Shown here one piece after another: positions 1-9,800 of a stretch of 64,000 bases of DNA. The notes under the pieces are model-generated. The model was not told where the DNA came from. It did not search any database and saw only the letters and a program-made list of their open reading frames with translations. This DNA comes from Nostoc punctiforme NIES-2108 (GTDB lineage Bacteria; Cyanobacteriota; Cyanobacteriia; Cyanobacteriales; Nostocaceae). A program made the position numbers and the translations under genes. The stretch spans positions 157,991 to 221,990 of the forward strand of contig LXQE01000149.1 of assembly GCA_003326195.1 (NCBI GenBank), written 5' to 3'. How positions within the stretch are numbered: the first letter of the stretch is position 1; every line of letters begins with the position of its first letter.

Positions 1-394
1 CAGGGCGATTGATAGTAGGACTACCAGCTGGTACGGTTTGAGTGAAAAAAGCTGTTAAGCCCTTACCACTACCAACCGAAGCATATCTGAATGTGACAGC
101 CGCATTTACTGGGCCGGGAGGATTGAGGCTTGAAGGATTTCCAACACCGTAAGTGTTAAACCATGAGCCTTTCGGATCAAAAGGAGAGGTAGTTCCTGTA
201 CCTATAAACAAAGTAGTTATACTGCTTGCACCTGCACCATTTATGGAAGTTACTCCAGTTGGGGGAGGAGTGGTAGAGGTCTGAGCTAGAGATTTATGAG
301 TAGCAGATTGACCTACTACTAAACCAGTTGCTATAGCAAGTACAGAAATTGAACTTGCTAAATAAGTCAATTGACGATTAGGATAAAAAGTCAT
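1..394 (-). CDS. PstS-like phosphate-binding protein, 5' part only
   Basis: This is the N-terminal 131 residues of a protein that runs off the left edge of the window. The ATG at 394 is preceded by AAGGAG eight bases upstream. It starts with a signal peptide (hydrophobic stretch about residues 10-28, ending near SLAQ), followed by INGAGAS at about 50-56 and GSGKGL near 110. In PstS-type phosphate-binding proteins the INGAG(A/S)S element opens the mature protein and a GSG-x-G element contacts the ligand. Family knowledge therefore points to the periplasmic subunit of a Pst-type phosphate ABC transporter. The segment between the two motifs is rich in Gly, Pro and Ser and diverges from classical PstS, so a related substrate-binding protein is possible. 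No Pho box was seen upstream. Confidence 0.7.
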   Translation of the reverse strand, partial: MTFYPNRQLTYLASSISVLAIATGLVVGQSATHKSLAQTSTTPPPTGVTSINGAGASSITTLFIGTGTTSPFDPKGSWFNTYGVGNPSSLNPPGPVNAAVTFRYASVGSGKGLTAFFTQTVPAGSPTINRP

Positions 395-1792
395 GTCAAG
401 CTCCTTCAAATTAATTTCCGGTTCAACGCCTATCAAATCAAAATCAAGTGTCAAATTGACGATTGTAAATAAACTTTTATATGCATAAACAATTAGCATT
501 ACAAAGGTTATTAACAAACTAGAAATTGATACCAAATTATGAAAAATATAGAGCAAAATCAAGGTAAGCTTTTCAAGTATTAGAGGGTATTAAGCTATTG
601 CTGATCCACCCTAAGACATGATTTTTTGCTAATTAAAAACTCTACATTCATAAAGTAAGTTTGTATAAATATTCAATGGCTTCACTATAAGAAAGCAGTT
701 ATTAGGTAATATGAATCATCGTTCAATTACTATTATCTATCAGTCTCTTATTACCTTTTAAAAAGCCATGTTTAATTTTACCCACTTACTTATTGAGGAT
801 GGCAATTTTATCTGAGGTATGGAAATCAATTTCTTTAATGTAGATATACAGCAGTTTATTACAAACTACCGCTAAGTCCGAAGTAAAGAAATTCAGACTT
901 CCACGTTTTTTTTATAACTGCTATAGGTAATAGCTGTTAAATTTTGCCAACGAAATCAACAGTATAATGTGAAGGTAAAGCTGAAGTCATGATTACATTA
1001 TGAAATGATTAAAAAGCTTAAATATATTTTGGGAATTTAGAGGTTTTTTAAAGGCGGTTTTTATAGTATTTTTATTACTTTCTTCAGAGGAAAATCAAAA
1101 GCTTTCACCTAATATGTGATTTTGCTGATTAAGATTTTTTAGAGGTTTTAATCAGTATTTAATAGAGTTTACTAATTGCTTGACAAAAAAACTACTATAT
1201 GATCTTTCAGATTCGAGTCTTGTGACTATATTCTGTCAAAATCGTGGATTTTTCACTGTTTTTTGTGTTTTTCACGACATCAAAAACATAAATAATGGTT
1301 TATGCTACCGAACGAAATCATTAATCGTGCCATTCACGTTATTGACTCAGTGCTAGTACGGTTTTTGTGGTGTAGGTAAAACAGACTTTCTGAGTCCTTT
1401 TCAAATAGGGCTATACCAACATTTAAGGCATTTTCTCATTAATGCCTAAGCTGACAAATTATACCAATTTTAGATAAAAATGCGCTCAATACGTAGATTG
1501 AGTCGTAGCAATATCTCGTAGATTACGGGGTAAAACTCAACATATACAAGATGTTGGGGCTTTGGATTTCGTGCTTTTGACGCCAATTGCTTCTCCTTTC
1601 ACCCAAAGGCAGAGGTTAGGCGTAGCTTGCTTAAACACAGAAAAGCTGGGAAATTCTTCGACAGCAGTAGCTTCCTAACCTACTTTGTAGCAATCATTTT
1701 TCAAATTGGTATTAGTCATGAGTAGCAGCCATCACAAAATCTGTAATAACTAGCTACCATTCCGTCTCTACTAAACTTTTTTGAGGTATTCA
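395..1792. other. A+T-rich intergenic region, no gene seen
   Basis: This 1.4 kb gap separates the divergent PstS-like and GloVer genes. Every frame is broken by frequent stop codons and no domain can be recognised. A short stretch near 1605-1630 resembles the 'taggcgtagc' repeats scattered through such genomes. Promoters for both flanking genes must lie here, but none is clear enough to place. Confidence 0.6.
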
Positions 1793-2983
1793 ATGAACAA
1801 GATTAATCTGTACAAACAACACCAGGCCAAAAATCAGGTATTGATTTTTACTTCTTTGACTGTTTTGGCTTCTTCATTAGTACTACCCTTCCAACAAGCC
1901 TTTGCTGCAACATTGACTACTGTTGTAAATTTCAACGGCACCAACGGAGCGACACCAAGAGCTGGTGTACTTAAAGGTAACGGTACTGATGGCAATCTTT
2001 ATGGAACTACTTCTGCTGGTGGCACTTCTGGCAAAGGAACTGCATTCAAGTTAACTCCTACTGCTTTCACTACTCTGACTACACTGATAAACTTCACCGG
2101 AACCTCTGGAATCAACAAAGGGACTAATCCAGTCGCTAGATTATTTCAAGCAGCCGATGGCAATTTATATGGGGCAACCTTTACAGGTGGTACAAGTAAC
2201 CTCGGCAGTGTGTTTAAGTTGGCGAAAACAGCTTTTACAACCCTGACAACTCTTGCGAATTTCACAGGTGTTAATGGGGCCAGCCCAGCAGGCCGACTGA
2301 TTACAGGTACTGATGGCAATTTGTGGGGCACAAGCTCTACAGGTGGGGCCAATAATAAAGGAACTATATTCAAGGTTTCGCCCACTACCGGGGCACTCAC
2401 CACCATCAGAAGCTTCAGCGGTACTGATGGGGCAACTCCATTAGCAAGATTACAACTGGCTACCGATGGAAACTACTACGGCAGCGCCTCTGCCGGTGGA
2501 GCAAGTGCTAAAGGAGTTGTATTCAAGTTAACTCCCGCAGGAATACTGACTTCATATAGCTTTAGTGGCACCAATGGAGCCAATCCGCAGTCTGCATTAA
2601 TTGAATCTAGTGGATTCCTGTATGGCACCGCTAAACTGGGTGGAGTCAACAATAAAGGAGCTGTATTCAAGGTTCCACTCGGTGGCGGTACACCCGTTTT
2701 AGTTGCCAGTTTTAATGGCACCAATGGGGCCAACCCAACGGCTGCACTCATAAAAGCAAGCAATGGTAACTTCTATGGCACAGCTTCTGCTGGTGGGGCA
2801 AATAACAAAGGAGTTATCTATCAGCTGACTGGGGCAACCATTACCGGCTTAATTAGTTTTAATGGCACTAATGGGGCAACGCCAGAGTCCACGCTAATTC
2901 AGCTCTCGAATGGTTCCTTTTACGGTACTGCCTCTTTTGGCGGTACTTCTAATCTAGGAACTGTGTTTAAGTTTGTAATTTAG
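1793..2983 (+). CDS. Secreted GloVer tandem-repeat protein
   Basis: The protein has 396 residues with a signal peptide (hydrophobic core LIFTSLTVLASSLVL, cleavage near QAFA-A). The rest is seven tandem repeats of about 50 residues. Each contains an (N/S)F-x-G-TNGA-P element, a DGN-YG element and a GG-x-x-KG-x-FK element. This is the extracellular 'GloVer' (HAF-type, TIGR03803-like) repeat family. Seven four-stranded units would suit a seven-bladed beta-propeller, which is inference. The ATG at 1793 is preferred over the in-frame TTG at 1781 because a TGAGG ribosome-binding site sits just upstream of it. No C-terminal anchor motif is visible, so release from the cell or binding by the repeats alone is likely. 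Its function is unknown. Confidence 0.85.
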   Translation: MNKINLYKQHQAKNQVLIFTSLTVLASSLVLPFQQAFAATLTTVVNFNGTNGATPRAGVLKGNGTDGNLYGTTSAGGTSGKGTAFKLTPTAFTTLTTLINFTGTSGINKGTNPVARLFQAADGNLYGATFTGGTSNLGSVFKLAKTAFTTLTTLANFTGVNGASPAGRLITGTDGNLWGTSSTGGANNKGTIFKVSPTTGALTTIRSFSGTDGATPLARLQLATDGNYYGSASAGGASAKGVVFKLTPAGILTSYSFSGTNGANPQSALIESSGFLYGTAKLGGVNNKGAVFKVPLGGGTPVLVASFNGTNGANPTAALIKASNGNFYGTASAGGANNKGVIYQLTGATITGLISFNGTNGATPESTLIQLSNGSFYGTASFGGTSNLGTVFKFVI

Positions 2984-3001
2984 TTGCAAATCTAATTGGG
3001 G

Positions 3002-3050
3002 TGTAGAAAATGGTAAAAAGTACATTTGAACCTTTACCATTTTTCTACAA
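3002..3050 (+). terminator. Hairpin after the GloVer gene
   Basis: A 16-bp stem with one bulged A (arms about 3002-3017 and 3033-3049) begins 19 bases after the stop codon. The descending arm carries a run of T residues. It is a good candidate for a factor-independent terminator. Confidence 0.65.
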
Positions 3051-3684
3051 TCGATCTAAACTTTTCAAGGCAGGTATTTGAATTTCGGTGACTCAATACT
3101 GTTTCATATCATGTTCCCTTGATTACTTGCTTAAACCCGAAGTACTCCAAAGAGCCAAAGCTACACTTGGTCTTCCCGAAGAATAAGCCTACGGTGTACA
3201 TAAGCTGTTAAGCATATAAGAAAGCACATTGAGATCGCAGGGGGGCAGGGGGCAGGGAGCAAGGGAGAGGGTTTGCAGCTTTTCTTACCATGAAAATGAT
3301 GCAATTTAAATGACGATTAGCTTACAAGTCTGAAATGTTTATAGCAGTTCGCTAAAATACCTGTATAGGTAGAGAAAGTCAAGGCTTTGAAGTCGGTTTA
3401 TCGAGGCTATCTGTATGAGAAGATTGAGAAAATTATCAAAATCGAGAGGACTATAACAGTTCAATCTCGATATTTGCAATTCAGCTTTTCAAATCAGAGA
3501 AATTTAGTTTTAGACAAATCTTAATATCATGTTAACTTAACTTCAGAATACTGATGTAGAATATATAACTTTACTACAGGTTTATAATTTGATTAATAAT
3601 GAATGATGTTAAAGTATGTTGAATTGTAGTAATCGTAAAATTAGATACAAGGATTGATTATAGTACACATAGGAAAATTAGCAA
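3051..3684. other. Intergenic region before the secretion cluster
   Basis: No open frame of note is present. It contains a short G-rich ggggcag run near 3239-3270 of the kind common in Nostoc intergenic DNA, and an A+T-rich stretch from 3480 on that should hold the promoter for the cluster starting at 3685. Confidence 0.5.
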
Positions 3685-4296
3685 ATGTTTAGACAAAGTT
3701 CTCACGAGAGAAACTTTTTCAAAGCTTTAACTGGTAGTGCGGCGAAAGAATCTCACAAGGTAAGACTGGCATTTAAATCCTGTCTGACTATTCTGCTTGA
3801 ATCTGTACCTTTTTTGATTGCTTGTGCTGTATTGGTTAGCGTTATCAGCCTCAAAAGTCCTATTCTGGTCTTTTGTTTACTTGTTGGTAGTTTAATTGCA
3901 GTCATCATCCAGCAAATTGGGCAGCAAGTGAATTTACCAAGGCGATCGCTAATATTATTACAAATTTTAGCAGCAGCGATTGTTCTGAGTTTATATTGGT
4001 TAGACTGGTTTGCAGCCCCCGCACAAGCACAGTTTTTTGGGGAAGCTGAAAAGTTTTTCAAAAAAACCTTAACAGCAAACAATGCTGGTGCTAGCGACAC
4101 ACCAGTAAGCCTGATATTTAATGTGTTACGGGCAATTTACTTACTTTATATTGCAATCTCCCTAGTTGGTGTGATTAATGCAGTGCGTAAAGATGAAGAT
4201 TGGCAAAGCATCGCCAGAACTCCCCTATTAGTGGTTGTTGCTGTTACCATTGCTGATGTACTCACACGCTTTGTAATCGGCGATAGCAGTAGATAA
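3685..4296 (+). CDS. VirB2-like pilin candidate with membrane leader
   Basis: The protein has 203 residues. The first part holds two or three hydrophobic segments (about 30-50, 52-70 and 88-106) and ends at AQAQFF, which looks like a signal-peptidase site (residues 113-118). The part after it has the shape of a VirB2/TrbC pilin: a short amphipathic start, a hydrophobic helix (about 143-167), a short basic-acidic loop (VRKDED) and a second hydrophobic helix (about 180-198). It is the first gene of a cluster that goes on with VirB3-, VirB4-, VirB6- and VirB10-like genes, which is the main reason for the call. A leader with several membrane segments is unusual, since VirB2 normally has a single signal sequence. 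A non-pilin membrane subunit is the alternative. Confidence 0.5.
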   Translation: MFRQSSHERNFFKALTGSAAKESHKVRLAFKSCLTILLESVPFLIACAVLVSVISLKSPILVFCLLVGSLIAVIIQQIGQQVNLPRRSLILLQILAAAIVLSLYWLDWFAAPAQAQFFGEAEKFFKKTLTANNAGASDTPVSLIFNVLRAIYLLYIAISLVGVINAVRKDEDWQSIARTPLLVVVAVTIADVLTRFVIGDSSR

Positions 4297-4310
4297 TTCA
4301 GATATTTCAA

Positions 4311-4682
4311 ATGTCTCAAGAGCGGGAACAAGAATTTCGTCCAGTCAATCAGGTTCTGGGAAGTCAACCTTCATTAGGGCCAATCCCTGCCGATCAAATT
4401 CTTCCTTGGACGGTAATTGCCTTAGCCTCCTACTTTATTATCAATGGAATTTTTGGGGGTCTTTTTGAAGAAGAGTTTCAAAAATGGTTGTGGACAGTAC
4501 TAATGACTGGTTGGGGAATAGGAACTTGGTGGATTTTAACTGGTGGTAGGAGTTGGAGTTTTTTAAGTAAATTTATTGGCGTTCCCGCTTGGACACGAGG
4601 CTTTGCTCGTTATCAAAGCTTACTGGAAGTTAACCATGAAGCAAAAAATCGGAAAACAAAGCGTCGGCATCGCCGGAAATGA
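4311..4682 (+). CDS. VirB3-like small membrane protein
   Basis: The product has 123 residues with two hydrophobic segments (about 32-50 and 58-78, the second rich in Trp) and a very basic C-terminus ending in KTKRRHRRK. It starts 14 bases after the preceding gene, and its last 47 bases overlap the VirB4-like gene. In type IV secretion operons VirB3 is a short inner-membrane protein with two hydrophobic segments encoded directly before VirB4 and sometimes fused to it. Size, topology and position fit that role. Sequence identity to known VirB3 cannot be judged here, so the call rests mostly on context. Confidence 0.55.
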   Translation: MSQEREQEFRPVNQVLGSQPSLGPIPADQILPWTVIALASYFIINGIFGGLFEEEFQKWLWTVLMTGWGIGTWWILTGGRSWSFLSKFIGVPAWTRGFARYQSLLEVNHEAKNRKTKRRHRRK

Positions 4683-7383
4683 AAGTAGATTAACGCCATT
4701 TGAAGACGCCTTGCACTTGGCGACAATGCTGCGTGTTGCAATGAATGGACGTGATATTGGCGCTTACCTGTTGACAAAAGGTACTCAAAAAGATCGGTTC
4801 TGCTTTGTTTTTGGTTTTGATTGTAAGGGAATTCATACTACCTTAAGACCTGAACAAATTGATACACTTTTTAATAACATTGAAGCTGGATTAAAAGACA
4901 TTCCTAGTGGTGAAAGGATGACGCTACACTTGGGTTCTTTTAGTTCAGACAAAGAGCGCCAAAAAGAGTTAGCAACATTAATCAAAAATGCATCATCACG
5001 AGACATCAAATATTTGTTGATGGCAGAGAGAGCCAGAGTTAAAGAACTGACTATTTCTGGAATTCGTAAGCCTAAATCTTTGCGGATTTATGTAACTTAC
5101 ACCATTGAATCTAACTCGCAACACGCAGATGATTGGATAGAAAAGCTTTTAGTCAAAGCTGAATCCTGGTGGTTGAAATTTAAAGGCGATCTTTTAGAAG
5201 TAGAAAATCAACGTATCGAAACCCTGATTACAAATGCTTACAACCAGGGTTTTCTCCGCTGGGAACAAATCTTATCTAACAAAATGGGATTGGATGTCAA
5301 ACCTTTGACTGCTGATGAACTCTGGGGGGAAATCTGGAAAAGGTTTAATGATACGCAGCCAATAGCTATTCCCCAGTTAATGACTTTAGATGAAGAAGGA
5401 TTACACGAACAAGTTAATTCCGATTTAGCTAGTACTAAATTACTTCTAGAGAATATCCACGGCACAACTTTGCTGATGGAATCTAGTGTACCTTGTGCCG
5501 ATCGCCGCTGGGTAAATGTTAATAATCGTTACATTGGCGCACTGTCATTTCTGGAAAAACCCGGCGGTTGGCCGAATAAATCGACTCAACTGCGCTATTT
5601 ATGGGAACTGTTGGCCAGAGAAACAGTAGTAGATACAGAAATTTTTTGTGAGCTGACTGCTGCCAATCCAGCATTGGTAAAAACGACTTTGCAACGAGTG
5701 CTGAAGCAGTCAAACATGACAACGATTATGGCTCAAGAAAAAAGTAAAACTATTGATGTCAACGCTCAATTAAAGTTAAAAAAGTCGGTAGCGGCGCAAG
5801 AACAGTTATTTGAAGGTGCAGTCCCGATTTATACGAGTGTCGCTATTTTAGTGCATCGTCCAACTTTAGAAAAATTAGATGAGGCGACAAGATATATTGA
5901 AAACTGTTTTCAACGTCCAGCCAGAGTAATTAGGGAAACTGAATATGCCTGGAAAATTTGGCTGCAAACTCTACCAATAGTTTGGGAGGGTTTATTAGCA
6001 ACACCTTTCAACCGCCGCCAGCTATATTTAACCAGTGAAGTCCCGGGATTAATGCCTCTAGTTTTAACCAAAAAAGGTGACAAAAAAGGCTTTGAGTTGA
6101 TTGCTGAAGAAGGTGGAACACCCATACATTTAGATTTATTTAATCAGCACAAAAATTTAGCTTTGTTTGCGACAACTCGTGCTGGTAAATCGGTGTTGGT
6201 GTCAGGGATTTTAACTCAGGCTTTAGCGCATGGGATTCCGGTTGTGGCGTTAGATTTCCCAAAACCTGATGGGACATCTACTTTCACCGACTACACAGAG
6301 TTTATGGAGGGGAATGGAGCCTATTTTGATATTTCCAAACAATCGAATAACTTATTTGAACAGCCAGATTTACGATCGCTAGAAGCAGAACAACAGCGCG
6401 ATCGCTTTAACGATTATACCGCCTTCCTGGAATCAGCGTTAATGACAATGGTTTTAGGATCGTCGACTGAAAGTCAAATTTTATCGCAAACCGTGCGATC
6501 GCTGCTCAACTTGGCTTTAGAAGCCTTCTTTAGAGATGAGGGCATCAAAGAGCGATATCGACAGGCGATGCAGGGAGGATTTGGCACTCTTGCTTGGCAG
6601 AAAACCCCCACTTTAAAAGATTTTCTCTTTTTCTGTTCACCAGAACACTTGCAGCTAAGTTCTTTAACTGGCAGAGTCGAAGACGCCCTCAGTCAAATTC
6701 AGTTGCGCTTACGCTTTTGGCTTTCTAGCCGCGTAGGACAAGCCATTTCTGCACCATCCAGCTTTCCTACCGATGCACAACTTTTAGTTTTTGCTCTCAG
6801 AAACCTATCAGATAGTGAAGATGCAGCCGTACTATCCTTGAGTGCTTATTCAGCCGCACTGCGACGCGCATTAGGTAGTCCAGCTTCCATATTCTTTATC
6901 GACGAAGCACCAATTTTATTTGAGTTCGAGCAAATTTCTGATTTAGTTGGTAGAATTTGTGCCAACGGCGCTAAAGCCGGTATCAGAGTCATCTTATCAG
7001 GACAAGATCCTGACACCATTGCTAAATCTAAAGCTGCATCGAAAATATTGCAAAACCTGACAACACGGTTGATTGGACGTATTCAGCCAGTTGCAGTAGA
7101 TAGTTTTGCAGACATCTTGAAATATCCCCGCCAAGTTATTTCTCGTAATGCCTCAGAAAGCTTTTTTCCCCGCAAAGAAGGCGTTTATAGCCAATGGTTA
7201 TTAGATGATAACGGTATTTATACGTTCTGCCGTTACTATCCAGGTTACGAACAATTGGCAGCAGTTGCTAATAACCCTGCTGAACAAACTGCACGTAGCA
7301 AAATGATGCAACTTCACAGTGATAAATATGAAGCAATCTCTGCCTTTGCACGTCAGTTAGTGGCGACTCTGCGTAGTAGTTAA
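4636..7383 (+). CDS. virB4: VirB4/TraC-like type IV secretion ATPase
   Basis: This 915-residue ATPase belongs to the VirB4/TraC family, which powers pilus and substrate handling at the inner membrane. The P-loop is ATTRAGKS (residues 512-519, Lys518), where Ala stands in place of the usual first Gly. Walker B is FFIDEA with the Asp-Glu pair at 756-757. A downstream SGQDPDTI segment sits where VirB4 proteins carry their conserved Gln-containing motif. The N-terminal 500 residues have no recognisable domain, as is usual for VirB4. The ATG at 4636 is chosen over an in-frame TTG at 4576 because GGAAG precedes it. It overlaps the VirB3-like gene, which suggests coupled translation. A HerA/FtsK-like ATPase is the alternative, but gene order favours VirB4. 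Confidence 0.8.
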   Translation: MKQKIGKQSVGIAGNESRLTPFEDALHLATMLRVAMNGRDIGAYLLTKGTQKDRFCFVFGFDCKGIHTTLRPEQIDTLFNNIEAGLKDIPSGERMTLHLGSFSSDKERQKELATLIKNASSRDIKYLLMAERARVKELTISGIRKPKSLRIYVTYTIESNSQHADDWIEKLLVKAESWWLKFKGDLLEVENQRIETLITNAYNQGFLRWEQILSNKMGLDVKPLTADELWGEIWKRFNDTQPIAIPQLMTLDEEGLHEQVNSDLASTKLLLENIHGTTLLMESSVPCADRRWVNVNNRYIGALSFLEKPGGWPNKSTQLRYLWELLARETVVDTEIFCELTAANPALVKTTLQRVLKQSNMTTIMAQEKSKTIDVNAQLKLKKSVAAQEQLFEGAVPIYTSVAILVHRPTLEKLDEATRYIENCFQRPARVIRETEYAWKIWLQTLPIVWEGLLATPFNRRQLYLTSEVPGLMPLVLTKKGDKKGFELIAEEGGTPIHLDLFNQHKNLALFATTRAGKSVLVSGILTQALAHGIPVVALDFPKPDGTSTFTDYTEFMEGNGAYFDISKQSNNLFEQPDLRSLEAEQQRDRFNDYTAFLESALMTMVLGSSTESQILSQTVRSLLNLALEAFFRDEGIKERYRQAMQGGFGTLAWQKTPTLKDFLFFCSPEHLQLSSLTGRVEDALSQIQLRLRFWLSSRVGQAISAPSSFPTDAQLLVFALRNLSDSEDAAVLSLSAYSAALRRALGSPASIFFIDEAPILFEFEQISDLVGRICANGAKAGIRVILSGQDPDTIAKSKAASKILQNLTTRLIGRIQPVAVDSFADILKYPRQVISRNASESFFPRKEGVYSQWLLDDNGIYTFCRYYPGYEQLAAVANNPAEQTARSKMMQLHSDKYEAISAFARQLVATLRSS

Positions 7384-7506
7384 TTGAGTTATGTAAGTAG
7401 TTAATACTGAATCAAAGAAGTTTGGATTTTAGATTTCCGATAGAGTAGCATTAGCGAGTTACGAGCGTATTTTAGATTTACTGCACCCATTTTTGGTTAT
7501 AGCTTA

Positions 7507-7670
7507 GAGGATGTTTGAAAAGTCATGATTGATGTATTAAATATTTTTTACCCCACCCTAACCCTCCCCTTGGAAAGGGGAGGGAACTAGATTTCCGGTC
7601 TCCCCCCAATGCATCGGGGGGATTAAGGGGGGTGATTAAAATCACAGCCAACCATTTTTCAAACAACCTC
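7507..7670. mobile_element. MITE-like element with IS5-type ends
   Basis: A 164-bp non-coding insert is bounded by imperfect inverted repeats of about 15 bp: GAGGATGTTTGAAAA on the left, and on the right the complement of GAGGTTGTTTGAAAA. It is flanked by the direct repeat TTA (7504-7506 and 7671-7673). Inside are two G/C-rich hairpins. A three-base TTA target duplication is typical of IS5-family transposition, and no transposase is encoded, so this is a non-autonomous element. It sits in the 429-bp gap between the VirB4-like and VirB5-like genes, which otherwise shows nothing. Confidence 0.7.
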
Positions 7671-7812
7671 TTAGGAATCTTAGATTTTAGAATAGCGTCG
7701 GGGATTGAACCGAAAAACTAATTCTATTATCCAAAACCTAAAATTAGCACGGTTCAAAAGCTAAATTTTTACCTCACTATATAATGTAGTTTACCTTCTT
7801 AGGCACAGATGT

Positions 7813-8667
7813 ATGCGAAAAACTACCATTTTTACTTTCACCTTGCTATCCTTGGCAATACTACCAGCTGTAGCACAAATTCAAACGGGCGGATTAGGTC
7901 AGGTTTGGACTGACTTTCAATCATATTCCAAAGATATGCAAGATTACTTTCAACATAATAATTTGAAGGATACCTTAAACCCTTTAGAAGAAGGTCAGAG
8001 TCGAATTTCTATTGAGAATACCAAGGGAGATTTGAAGATACCTAACCCCGTTCTTGCGGGACAAAATATTCGTGATGATTTAGATAAGTACTATTATAAT
8101 TCAGATGCTAAATCAAGTCGCTTTGAGAATAATTCAGCAGTGCGGAGAAGTTTAGTTAGTAATGAACTTAATCGTATAATTACCCGTGGAGTAGCGGTAG
8201 GTGTTCTTGGTAAAAATGGACAAATTCGGACAAAAACGAAGTTAGAAAATACCGAAAAATCTCTGGAAGATATTGAGGGATTTGCTCAGGAATTAGAGGG
8301 TAGCAATAATACATTACTCGATAAAATTAGATCCAGTGTTAGTAATGCAGGTAATACAGCTGCTAATGCTGCTAATGCCGCTAATCCAGCAGCAAATGCT
8401 ATTTCTGGATTGGCAGAATTGCTAGGTGTTAGTCAAGTGCAAATGATGAAAATTCAACAGGAACAAATAAAAATTGTAGCTGAAACATTTGGTCAGACAT
8501 TACAAACAAATCAGGCTTTGCAATATACCAACTTAAATTTAGCAAACATTTCTCAGCAGGCGGAAGAAGCAAATCGCGCTCGGAGAGTAGAAACATCTAC
8601 AGAAGCAGCGCGACTTTTACGAGCGACTTCTCAACTAGATTTGTTTGGCAGAAAAGTTAATAAGTAG
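7813..8667 (+). CDS. VirB5-like secreted coiled-coil protein
   Basis: The protein has 284 residues with a clear signal peptide (MRKTT, then a hydrophobic core, cleavage near AVAQ). The mature part is polar and mostly helical by eye. It holds an Ala/Asn-rich stretch (about 180-195) and a long C-terminal helical region with QQEQIK and EEANRARR segments. VirB5/TrbJ proteins are secreted, helix-rich minor pilus subunits encoded between VirB4 and VirB6, and this gene has exactly that place. No motif proves the family, so the call is by topology and order. It has its own 429-bp upstream gap with an inserted MITE, so it may be transcribed separately from the virB4-like gene. Confidence 0.5.
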   Translation: MRKTTIFTFTLLSLAILPAVAQIQTGGLGQVWTDFQSYSKDMQDYFQHNNLKDTLNPLEEGQSRISIENTKGDLKIPNPVLAGQNIRDDLDKYYYNSDAKSSRFENNSAVRRSLVSNELNRIITRGVAVGVLGKNGQIRTKTKLENTEKSLEDIEGFAQELEGSNNTLLDKIRSSVSNAGNTAANAANAANPAANAISGLAELLGVSQVQMMKIQQEQIKIVAETFGQTLQTNQALQYTNLNLANISQQAEEANRARRVETSTEAARLLRATSQLDLFGRKVNK

Positions 8668-8750
8668 GATTTTAAGAAAACAACTCTAAATTTATAACTT
8701 CTGATAAACCAACCAACAGGAAATCTAAAAAAACAGATCATAAACTCAAA

Positions 8751-9800
8751 ATGCAAGTTGCTATCAAACTAATTTTTGCCCAAGTAGGCATCGATCAGAT
8801 TCTCGATACTGGTGCTGCAACTTCCCAAAGCATTGCCGATGGTTGGGACAAACAATGGCTGGATTTATTACAAAATAACACCAGTGATAACTTGTATGGA
8901 GCGCTGACAAATCTGGGTATTTTTTTTGCTGTAGGAACCCTGTTATTTTTTATGATACAATTCCTCAAAGACTTAATATCCTACGAATACACACGTCCCA
9001 TATCAGCTTTAATTTGGCCTTTTATTGTGGTAGTACTCTTAAGTAATTCAGGCAATGGAAGTATACTGTCTAATCTGACGCTGGGAGTGCGGAATTTTTT
9101 AAACACTGTGAATCAGCAAGTAGTAGTATCAGCAGATGCGGATAAAATCTACCAGCAAGCACTGAATATGAGTGTTGCTGAAGAAGTAGCTGGTTCTTTT
9201 CTACGTCCTTGCCAATCGCTTACTGGCCAACAACAAAATGAATGCTTTAAGCAAGCTGCCGAAAAAGTTAATGTTCTCTGGCAGAAATATAGAAATACTT
9301 ATGGAAATAAAGGCTGGATAAATAGACTACAAACTAAAGTAGATAATATCAGATATGGCACTGGGATTGTATCAGAAACCTCTTTTAATTCTCTGTTAGG
9401 TTCTACAGTCCAAACGAGCATCAAGAACTTTTTAGTTTCCTTACAATATGCGTTCCAGAATTTGATAGAAGCTACTATGTTGTTAATAGCAGCTTTAGGG
9501 CCAATTGCTGTAGGTGGATCTTTACTACCTGTAGCTGGTAAACCAATTTTTGCGTGGCTGACTGGATTTCTATCTATTGGAATCGCCAAAATTTCATTCA
9601 ATATTATTGCTGTGCTGACTGCCGCAGTGATTGTCAATGGCCCAGGTCAAAATGCTAGTGTCGATCCAGATTTAATGTGGTTCATAATTTTTCTGGGAAT
9701 TTTAGCACCAATTTTATCTTTACTTGTGGCTGCTGCTGGTGGTTTTGCAGTCTTCAGCGCTATCAGCAGTACGGCTTCTTTAGTAAAGGAGAGGATATAG
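8751..9800 (+). CDS. VirB6/TrbL-like polytopic membrane protein
   Basis: The product has 349 residues with about six hydrophobic segments. Two lie in the N-terminal third (about 52-72 and 84-100). A soluble loop of about 110 residues with two Cys (in RPCQSL and NECFK) follows. Three or four more segments lie at the C-terminus (about 235-345), including an AALGPIAVGGSLLP stretch. VirB6/TrbL proteins form the inner-membrane part of the translocation channel and have this plan of several helices around one large periplasmic loop. The two Cys in the loop could form a disulfide. Position between VirB5-like and VirB8-like genes supports the call. Confidence 0.65.
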   Translation: MQVAIKLIFAQVGIDQILDTGAATSQSIADGWDKQWLDLLQNNTSDNLYGALTNLGIFFAVGTLLFFMIQFLKDLISYEYTRPISALIWPFIVVVLLSNSGNGSILSNLTLGVRNFLNTVNQQVVVSADADKIYQQALNMSVAEEVAGSFLRPCQSLTGQQQNECFKQAAEKVNVLWQKYRNTYGNKGWINRLQTKVDNIRYGTGIVSETSFNSLLGSTVQTSIKNFLVSLQYAFQNLIEATMLLIAALGPIAVGGSLLPVAGKPIFAWLTGFLSIGIAKISFNIIAVLTAAVIVNGPGQNASVDPDLMWFIIFLGILAPILSLLVAAAGGFAVFSAISSTASLVKERI

